Assembly (NCBI RefSeq): GCF_902459745.1
Contig: NZ_CABPSJ010000001.1
Span: forward strand, 1,240,001 to 1,304,000
Reading direction: 5' to 3'
DNA length: 64,000 nucleotides
Source: Pandoraea communis
Lineage (GTDB): Bacteria > Pseudomonadota > Gammaproteobacteria > Burkholderiales > Burkholderiaceae
Each line of letters opens with the position of its first letter. Within the stretch, counting starts at the first letter, position 1. Below are positions 58,329-64,000 of this stretch, one piece after another. The position numbers and the translations under genes were made by a program. Below the pieces are notes generated by a model. The model ran no database searches and was not told the DNA's origin. It saw nothing but the letters and a program-made list of their open reading frames with translations.

Positions 58329-59156
58329 ATGACAGTCATGATGACGGCCGCCCGCGCGGCCCTCATGGCGGGGGCGGCGCTCGCTGCGTCCACCGCTATC
58401 GCTCAATCGGCCGTCGCCGTCAGTCCCGCCGCCTCCACCGTCCCCGCCGTGCATTCCCGGCTCGACGACATCGTGAAGTCGGGCACACTGCGTGCCTGCG
58501 CGACGGGCGACTACAAGCCTTACACGTACCGCCGCCCGGACGGCCAGTTCGAGGGTATCGACGTGGATCTGGTCGCTTCGCTGGCGAAATCGCTTGGCGT
58601 GAAGCCGGTGATTGTCCCCACGACGTGGAAAGGGCTGATGGACGACTTCACCGCCGGCAAGTGCGACATCGCGGTGGGCGGCATCTCGGTCACGCTCGAC
58701 CGTGCGGCACGGGCCTATTACAGCAGCGTGGTGATGGTCGACGGCAAATCGCCGATCGTGCGCTGCGCCGATGTCGCGAAGTACCAGACGCTCGCCGATC
58801 TGAATCAGCCCAGCACGCGCGCCATCGCCAATCCGGGGGGGACGAACGAACGCTTCGCCCGTCAGTACCTGCCCAAGGCCACGCTCACGATCCATCCCGA
58901 TAACGTCACGATCTTCCAGCAGATCGCCGACGGCCGTGCCGACGTGATGGTCACGGACACGTCCGAAACCCTGTTGCAGCACAAGCTCATCCCGTCGCTC
59001 TGCCCGGTGAACCCCGACAAGCCGCTTCAGTTCGGCGAGAAGGCCTATCTGATTCCGCGCGGCGACGACATCTTCAAGCAATACGTCGACCAGTGGCTCA
59101 ACCTCTCGCAGAAGACCGGGGAGTATCAGGCCGTTGTGGACAAGTGGCTCAAGTAA
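58329..59156 (+). CDS. PheC-like periplasmic cyclohexadienyl dehydratase (or related binding protein)
   Basis: The 275-residue exported protein has the periplasmic-binding-protein fold but matches Pseudomonas PheC along its length: RLDDIVKSGTLRACATGDYKPYTYR, then GGISVTLDRAARAYY, IANPGGTNERFARQYLP and HPDNVTIFQQIADG. The Glu in the TDxxE motif, which I recall as important for catalysis in PheC, is present (TDTSETLL). PheC dehydrates prephenate and arogenate to phenylpyruvate and phenylalanine in the periplasm. No ABC permease or ATPase gene adjoins it, which favours an enzyme over a transport role. AGGAGA precedes the ATG. It is divergent from hemE and convergent with the esterase gene. Confidence 0.78.
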   Translation: MTVMMTAARAALMAGAALAASTAIAQSAVAVSPAASTVPAVHSRLDDIVKSGTLRACATGDYKPYTYRRPDGQFEGIDVDLVASLAKSLGVKPVIVPTTWKGLMDDFTAGKCDIAVGGISVTLDRAARAYYSSVVMVDGKSPIVRCADVAKYQTLADLNQPSTRAIANPGGTNERFARQYLPKATLTIHPDNVTIFQQIADGRADVMVTDTSETLLQHKLIPSLCPVNPDKPLQFGEKAYLIPRGDDIFKQYVDQWLNLSQKTGEYQAVVDKWLK

Positions 59157-59167
59157 CCGCGCAGGCT

Positions 59168-60106
59168 TCAACCCAGCCAGTCGCGCAGACGCTGCGCCGC
59201 GTCGTGCATGATCAGTCTCGCTTGCGGGACGAACGGCTGTAACCTCGCGAAGCTGTGCGTCAGGCCGGGCGCTTCGATGATCTCCGCCCGGCCGCCCGAT
59301 CGCGCCACGAACTGCGCGTACGACACGGCTTCGTCATGCAATGGGTCGTATTCGGCCGCAATCACCAACGCGTTCGGCAACGGATGACGCGGGGCTTGCG
59401 CCGTCAGATTGACGCGCACATCGTCAGCCGACGGTTCCGCGCCACCCAGGAATTCGCGCCAATACCAACGCATTTCATCCCGCGTCAGGCCAACACCGTT
59501 CGCCAGACGCTCGTAACTCGGGGTGTCGAACCGGTACTGCACCACCGGGTAGATCAGCAATTGTGCATCCACGATGCCCGGATGCTGATCGTTGAGCCAT
59601 GCGGCGGCCTGCGCCGCGAGATGACCCCCGGCGCTGTCGCCGGCGACCGCCAGATGGCCGGCGCTCACACCCAGCTGTACACGTTGCGCCGCCGCCCACG
59701 CCAGCGCTTCGCGGGCGTCGTCGACCGGCGTCGGGAACGGATGCTCGGGCGCCAACCGGTAGTCGATGCTCAACACTGCCACGTCGCCGTCCTGCGCGAG
59801 GAACGCGGCCAGCGTCCCGTGCGTGTCGACGTCACCAACCACCCAGCCGCCACCGTGGAAGTACACGACAAGCGGCACTTCGCGGCCGATGGGACGATAC
59901 AGCCGGGCTCGCAGATTGCGGCCCGGCAGCGGAATCTCGAAGGTCTCGCTACGCAGCCCGGCCGGCAGCGGGCGCAAAGCTTCGCCGGCAACGGTGGCGA
60001 ACTGGGCCCGCGCTTCTTGCGCGCTAGGCGTGCCGGCGTCGGTGGAAGCGGGGTACTTGCGCGCCATTTGGTCGTAGTAGGCGAGTAGATCGGCGTCGAT
60101 GGTCAT
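59168..60106 (-). CDS. Alpha/beta hydrolase, HSL-family esterase/lipase
   Basis: The 312-residue protein has the hormone-sensitive-lipase signatures: oxyanion motif HGGG (84-87), nucleophile motif GDSAGG (S158), the Asp in YDPLHDE and the His in GLTHSF. These enzymes hydrolyse short-chain acyl esters; the natural substrate is unknown. It has no signal peptide. The start MTIDADLLAYYDQMA is the usual HSL N-terminal cap helix; a long upstream open frame has no support. The stop lies 12 bases from that of the convergent PheC-like gene. Confidence 0.9.
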   Translation of the reverse strand: MTIDADLLAYYDQMARKYPASTDAGTPSAQEARAQFATVAGEALRPLPAGLRSETFEIPLPGRNLRARLYRPIGREVPLVVYFHGGGWVVGDVDTHGTLAAFLAQDGDVAVLSIDYRLAPEHPFPTPVDDAREALAWAAAQRVQLGVSAGHLAVAGDSAGGHLAAQAAAWLNDQHPGIVDAQLLIYPVVQYRFDTPSYERLANGVGLTRDEMRWYWREFLGGAEPSADDVRVNLTAQAPRHPLPNALVIAAEYDPLHDEAVSYAQFVARSGGRAEIIEAPGLTHSFARLQPFVPQARLIMHDAAQRLRDWLG

Positions 60107-60189
60107 GTCAGCAGGCGATTGGCGTGAAGGCGTTTGAAGGACAAAGGGGTTCGACTCATTTTCGGAAACGGCTGATGGGCGCGACCGAC

Positions 60190-60663
60190 TCAGCGGCGGC
60201 TCGTTTGTCTGGAGGCGTGATCTCCCCGCATCTGCCAGCGCTGGTGTTCGATCTTGACGCAGCGGTCCATCACGACGTCGAGCCCCGCCGCCAAGGCGAC
60301 TGCGGCCGCCTCGTCGTTCTCGATGCCCAACTGCATCCATAAACTGTTCGCGCCGATGGCCACCGCTTCTTCCGCGATAGGCGGAATGTCACCGCTGCGG
60401 CGGAAGCAGTCGACCATCTGGATCCGAACACCTTCGGCGCGCAGCGCCTCGGCGGCGTCCGTCAGGCTTGCGTAGACGGTTTCGCCCAGAATTTTCTCGC
60501 CGGAGTCCGCTGCCTGCGGGTTGACCGGCACGATCCGGTATCCCTGCTGCTGCATATAACGAGACGTGGTGTAGCTCGGCCGATCGGGCCGCGGCGACAG
60601 GCCTACGACGCCGATTACGCGATCGCGCGCCAGTATCTGCGCCAGACGTTCAATGGTTTCCAT
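60190..60663 (-). CDS. CoA-binding (YccU-type) protein
   Basis: The 157-residue protein is a small Rossmann-fold CoA_binding_2 protein: VIGVVGLSPRPDRPSYTTSRYMQQQGYRIVPVNP (given here as consecutive pieces VIGVVGLSPRPDRPSY and GYRIVPVNP), then VDCFRRSGDIPPIAEEAVAIGA and MDRCVKIEHQRW. The GxxG loop and the Cys in MDRC are typical. Members bind CoA or nucleotides; function is not settled. The ATG for METIERLAQ was selected from the family start. It precedes the esterase gene by 83 bases on the same strand. Confidence 0.88.
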   Translation of the reverse strand: METIERLAQILARDRVIGVVGLSPRPDRPSYTTSRYMQQQGYRIVPVNPQAADSGEKILGETVYASLTDAAEALRAEGVRIQMVDCFRRSGDIPPIAEEAVAIGANSLWMQLGIENDEAAAVALAAGLDVVMDRCVKIEHQRWQMRGDHASRQTSRR

Positions 60664-61195
60664 GCGGGTGCGGCCTTGTTCGGGCGGGTGCTGTCGTTGG
60701 ACGAAATCCTTGCTCTCGGTGCGCCGCCGGTTCGCGAAGATGGCACGCCGCGTATCGCGGATGCCCACTTTGTTGCCACGCACAAAGAATGAAGTTAGCA
60801 CATTGAGGAATCGGCCGTGAAATGCACCTGGATGCGTGTGCCGATGAATCGGCGTGTCCTCATGTCATGCGTCGTCGATACTTCATTCGACGAGTTAATC
60901 AGGATGGCGAACTAAATCGCGCTTTCTCTGTCACTTGCGAAGTCCTTGCCGAGTAAGGCGCTGCGACGCTTTCGAAGAGGAGATGACGCTCTAGGTGTTA
61001 CATCCTGAAACACTTTGTTACCCCTCGCGCCATACGTTTCCACCACAATGCATCTCAACGCTGATGTGCTTATCCCCCGGTAACACAGCAGCGCGACTGT
61101 ATCGGCAGAAGGCGTCCCCCGGCGCAATATGCAACGAAATTCGATGCAGTGCTCCGAATCTGGTCTCCTCGCGCTAACCCCGTAGCGTGTGGTTT
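60664..61195 (+). other. Long gap before an orphan terminator; possible small RNA
   Basis: This stretch lies between the start of the CoA-binding gene and a plus-strand terminator that no annotated gene explains. Its composition is lower in GC than in genes. A GTG-started frame of 60 codons (60995-61177) ends just before the terminator but has no ribosome binding site and no coding bias. A non-coding RNA of perhaps 50-200 bases ending at the terminator is the simpler idea. No clear promoter can be assigned. The rest of the gap to 61386 shows nothing else. Confidence 0.4.
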
Positions 61196-61226
61196 TGGCG
61201 GGCCTAAGTGTCCCGCCATTTTTTTT
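61196..61226 (+). terminator. Strong orphan intrinsic terminator
   Basis: TGGCGGG (61196-61202) and CCCGCCA (61212-61218) form a perfect stem with a nine-base loop, followed by eight T residues. On the minus strand there is no T run, so it terminates plus-strand transcription, although no plus-strand gene precedes it. Confidence 0.88.
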
Positions 61227-61386
61227 ACCCGCATCGACCTACATCTTTCCTCAGCCTTTCGCTGACATTCCCCTGCATTGCTTCGCCATCCGATTCATTT
61301 TCGGAAATCGATTCACGCCTGCGTAAATTGTCGATGCGTGCAATGCCGGTCGAGTGTCGGGATTGCCGGCGATGAGAAGCAACCGG

Positions 61387-62175
61387 CTACCGGGTGGCTC
61401 TGAGCCACGGCTTGAGCCAGCCAAGCCCGTCGCGCGTGGCACCTTGCGGCCGGTATTCGCACCCGATCCATCCCGCGTAGCCCAATTCGTCGAGAAGACG
61501 GAACAGAAACGGATAGTTGACTTCCCCGGTGTCCGGCTCGTGACGCGCGGGCACGCCCGCCACCTGTACGTGCGCAATGTTGGCAATGTGCTGACGCAGC
61601 TTCATCGCCAGATCGCCTTCGACGATCTGGCAGTGATACGCGTCGAACTGCACCTTCAGATTGCTCGCGCCCACGTCCTGAAGAATGGCCTGCGCCTGAG
61701 CCTGACGGGTGAGGAAGTAACGGGGGAAGTCGCGCGGATTGATCGGTTCGATCAAGATCGTGACGCCGTGTGCGGCGGCCTGTCCGGCGGCATAGGCGAG
61801 GTTGTCCAGATACACGGCGCGGCAGCGCTCAAGCGACGCCGCGGCGTCCGGACACCCTGCCATCACATGCAACTGACGGCAACCTAGCGTGTCGGCGTAG
61901 TCGAGCGCGAGTTCGAGGCCGTCGCGAAATTGCGCTTCGCGTCCCGGCAGCGCGGCGAGCCCGCGCTCGCCGCTCGCCCAGTCGCCGGCGGGTGTATTGA
62001 ACAGCACCTGCGTGAGCCCCGTCTCGTTCAGATGTGCGCGGATGGCTTGCGCGGGATGGTCGTATGGGAACAGAAATTCCACGCCTCGGAATCCATCGCT
62101 CGCCGCTTCGCGAAAGCGGTCCAGAAACGGTACTTCCTGATACAGCAGGGTCAGATTCGCGGCAAATCGCGGCAT
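61387..62175 (-). CDS. Hydroxypyruvate isomerase family protein (Hyi/OtnI-like)
   Basis: The 262-residue TIM-barrel protein matches hydroxypyruvate isomerase and the related 2-oxo-tetronate isomerase: [20 protein letters not shown] at the start, [47 protein letters not shown] with the catalytic Glu, and [14 protein letters not shown]. It interconverts hydroxypyruvate and tartronate semialdehyde, or a four-carbon analogue. GGAG lies six bases before this ATG; another ATG six bases upstream is possible. No glyoxylate or otn genes are next to it in the window, so the exact substrate remains open. Confidence 0.88.
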   Translation of the reverse strand: MPRFAANLTLLYQEVPFLDRFREAASDGFRGVEFLFPYDHPAQAIRAHLNETGLTQVLFNTPAGDWASGERGLAALPGREAQFRDGLELALDYADTLGCRQLHVMAGCPDAAASLERCRAVYLDNLAYAAGQAAAHGVTILIEPINPRDFPRYFLTRQAQAQAILQDVGASNLKVQFDAYHCQIVEGDLAMKLRQHIANIAHVQVAGVPARHEPDTGEVNYPFLFRLLDELGYAGWIGCEYRPQGATRDGLGWLKPWLRATR

Positions 62176-62232
62176 GAGCATCTCCGTCGCCCAAAGCGGG
62201 CCGGGCAGGGTGGGCCTATGGCCGTCACAATA

Positions 62233-62739
62233 TCATTGCCCGTCGATCTGAGGCGCTGCCACGCTGCGCAACTGAAAGCGGCCGTCGTTGTTGAAGAGCC
62301 ACGTCTCGACCGCGCGTACGCGTCCGCTGCTGTCGACCAGCGCCCGGCTGGGCGCCGGTAACGGGCTGGCCCGTCGCAGGCTCGCCATGGCAATGCGCTC
62401 CGCCTCGAGATCGCCGTTGCTGCGGTAGAGCGCCACGCTCGTGACGTTCCCGCTGCGGTCCACCCAATACTCGAGCGACACCACCGAGCGCAACATCGGC
62501 TGTGGATTACCCGGCGTGATCTCCCGCGCGTTGACTTCGCTGACCCGCTGCGCCGCCGCGATCTTGTACAGATCCAGCGACGAGGCCGGCGTCTGACCGG
62601 ACATCAGGTTGAGGACGAGCGGCTTTTTGGGCTCGAAATCCGGATTGGCGCAACCGGCAACCGCCAGAACACAGGCGATGACGGCGAGCCGCGTGGCGGC
62701 GCACGGTGCCCGCTGGCACCGGGAAAGTTGCGTATTCAT
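62233..62739 (-). CDS. TonB-C-like lipoprotein
   Basis: The 168-residue protein has a lipoprotein signal with lipobox VAGC (Cys 30) and a C-terminal domain (about 75-165) resembling the TonB C-terminal fold: VVSLEYWVDRSGNVTSVALYRSNGD, then AMASLRRASPLP and VETWLFNNDGRFQL. The pattern of a positively oriented strand, a DxxG turn and a final pair of strands is typical of TonB-like domains outside true TonB. GGGAGA stands six bases before the ATG; the long upstream frame is not supported. It may act in envelope assembly, but no partner is visible. Confidence 0.72.
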   Translation of the reverse strand: MNTQLSRCQRAPCAATRLAVIACVLAVAGCANPDFEPKKPLVLNLMSGQTPASSLDLYKIAAAQRVSEVNAREITPGNPQPMLRSVVSLEYWVDRSGNVTSVALYRSNGDLEAERIAMASLRRASPLPAPSRALVDSSGRVRAVETWLFNNDGRFQLRSVAAPQIDGQ

Positions 62740-62843
62740 GAGCGGTCTCCCGCAGCGTTCGCGACACTCTGTACTTGTGATCCACGTCCTTACGCCCGTC
62801 ACGCGGCAACTGACGCCGCGTGACGGGTAAACCACCGCCGCGC

Positions 62844-64000
62844 TCAGTGCGCCCGGGTACCGAACGACCAGTTCGGCATCAGGGTATTGGACGGCAGATT
62901 CTCGTCCTGCAACTTGCGCGCCGTCTCGACGCCCGCCACCGGCAGTCCCGTTGCGTCGAGCAGGCCGATCTGCACCAGCACGCTGGCCTGATCCCAATAG
63001 ATATGCTCGTGCTCGAGCTTGCCGCCACGGAATCGCACGATAGCGACCAACGGAATCTCGACGCGGCGCCCGGTGGGTTCCACCCCCGGCAGCATCCAGT
63101 CGACCGGCGTCGTATGCGTAAAGCAGAACAGCAATTCGTCGACGAGCTGCGTCGCGCCGATCGTGCGCGAAATCGGTATCAGCCGGGTGTCGGGCGGATT
63201 GCTGTTGACGAAGTGGTTCCGGTAAAAGTGCGCCAGTTGTTGATGGCCCACGCCGCCTGTCATCGTCGGGATGTGATTCACGTATGGCTCGTCGACCATG
63301 GTCTTCATCAGGGGATCGATTTCGCGGATGGCGAATTCGTAAGCGCAATGCGTCTCCCAGAGCGACGCGAAGTCGTAGTGCGGACCGACGGCACGGCGCA
63401 AGGCGCCGATCGTGCGCTGATGCGCCAGTTGCGTAGCCGCGCGATCGAAGTGATCGCCGGGGCGCGCGAAGGCGTGGTCCGCGTCGGGATAGGTGTAGAG
63501 CGTGATGTCGGCATGCCCGCCCAGCCGCGCGGCAAGCGTTTCGCGCACTTCGGCAGGGGCATATTTGTCGAGTTCGGCAATGTGCAGCACGAGCGGCGGG
63601 TGCTCACCGGCGAGTTCGTCGACGTGCTGCTCAAGCCCCACGCCGTAGTAGCTGATGGCCACGTCTGCGCTCGTGCGCGTGACGGACAGGGCTGCCAGCT
63701 TGCCGCCGAGGCAGTAGCCGACGACACCGACACCGCCGGCACACTCGGGCAAGGCGCGCAACGCGTCGACACTCGCGCCGACATCTTCCATCCCCAGATC
63801 GATATCGAAACTCTGGAACAGGGCAAACGCCCGCTGCCAATCGCCGGGCGAATAGCCCAATTCGATGCCCGGCTCGATACGCCAGAACAGATCGGGTGCC
63901 AGCACGACGTAGCCCTCTTCGGCATATCGGTCGGCAAGCTCGCGTATGTAAGCGTTCACGCCGAATATCTCCTGACACAGCACCAGTCCCGGACCCTTGC
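62844..64000 (-). CDS. Dienelactone hydrolase fused to a SnoaL-like domain (5' end outside window)
   Basis: The N-terminus lies beyond the end of the window; 385 codons are visible. The first part is a dienelactone hydrolase (carboxymethylenebutenolidase family): GPGLVLCQEIFGVN, GYCLGGKLAAL with the Cys nucleophile, the Asp near ELDKYAP and the His in PDADHAFARPG. From about residue 235 of the visible part a second domain follows with YDFASLWETHCAYEFAIRE and the SnoaL-type ester-cyclase pattern IVRFRGGKLEHEHIYWDQ. Two-domain proteins of this type are found in proteobacteria. They may hydrolyse lactones from aromatic breakdown; the combined role is not known. It is the last gene of the window. 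Confidence 0.85.
   Translation of the reverse strand, partial: KGPGLVLCQEIFGVNAYIRELADRYAEEGYVVLAPDLFWRIEPGIELGYSPGDWQRAFALFQSFDIDLGMEDVGASVDALRALPECAGGVGVVGYCLGGKLAALSVTRTSADVAISYYGVGLEQHVDELAGEHPPLVLHIAELDKYAPAEVRETLAARLGGHADITLYTYPDADHAFARPGDHFDRAATQLAHQRTIGALRRAVGPHYDFASLWETHCAYEFAIREIDPLMKTMVDEPYVNHIPTMTGGVGHQQLAHFYRNHFVNSNPPDTRLIPISRTIGATQLVDELLFCFTHTTPVDWMLPGVEPTGRRVEIPLVAIVRFRGGKLEHEHIYWDQASVLVQIGLLDATGLPVAGVETARKLQDENLPSNTLMPNWSFGTRAH

Noticed and set aside
60995-61177. 60-codon GTG-started ORF ending just before the orphan terminator
   Set aside because: No ribosome binding site, low third-position GC and an unconvincing product; a non-coding transcript is more likely.

Overview
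The window is about 64 kb of GC-rich chromosome from a motile beta-proteobacterium. Flagellin, FliD, Rep, PriA, the GcvTHP, SorAB and PutA sequences and the two-component families all point to Burkholderiales, most likely Burkholderiaceae. Pandoraea is my best guess at genus, from memory of protein styles and not from a search. No phage, transposase, integrase or CRISPR array is visible.

Layout. 1-7.3 kb: a flagellar cluster with the 5' end of fliF divergent from fliE, then an fhlB-like orphan, fliK, fliT, fliS, fliD and fliC on the minus strand, with a sigma-28-like promoter before fliC. 7.6-11.7 kb: two two-component systems, one NarL-type with a soluble kinase and one TctDE-like. The second is divergent from an NrtABC/SsuABC-type ABC importer (11.9-15 kb). 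15-20 kb: a SYLF lipoprotein, a small secreted protein of unknown function, a BaeSR-like pair, and an isolated FlgH-like lipoprotein overlapped by a second lipoprotein gene. 20-23.8 kb: a large glycine-rich autotransporter. 24.3-30.4 kb: tRNA-Arg(CCG), a diheme cytochrome c, a phosphoesterase, a tiny secreted peptide, Rep helicase and a zinc-ribbon membrane protein. 30.5-37.1 kb: a sigma-70-like promoter, a tandem glycine riboswitch with terminator, gcvT-gcvH-gcvP, then sdaA; glycine is cleaved to one-carbon units and serine deaminated to pyruvate.

37.3-44.8 kb is the most unusual part. Three large PilV-like (shufflon-type) minor-pilin or tip-adhesin genes share one architecture: a seven-residue prepilin leader, a common body, a two-cysteine boundary with identical spacing, and then three unrelated C-terminal tips. 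An AGCS alanine/glycine symporter gene lies between copies two and three. No pilus operon and no recombinase is present.

44.9-54 kb is catabolic and respiratory: a LivK-type binding protein, the putP proline symporter, trifunctional putA and the sulfite dehydrogenase pair sorA-sorB. 54-64 kb holds priA, hemE, a PheC-like periplasmic dehydratase, an HSL-family esterase, a CoA-binding protein, a 720-base gap ending in a strong orphan terminator (possible small RNA), hydroxypyruvate isomerase, a TonB-C-like lipoprotein and, cut by the window edge, a dienelactone hydrolase fused to a SnoaL-like domain.

All calls come from reading the sequence and remembered family features. No database search was run.
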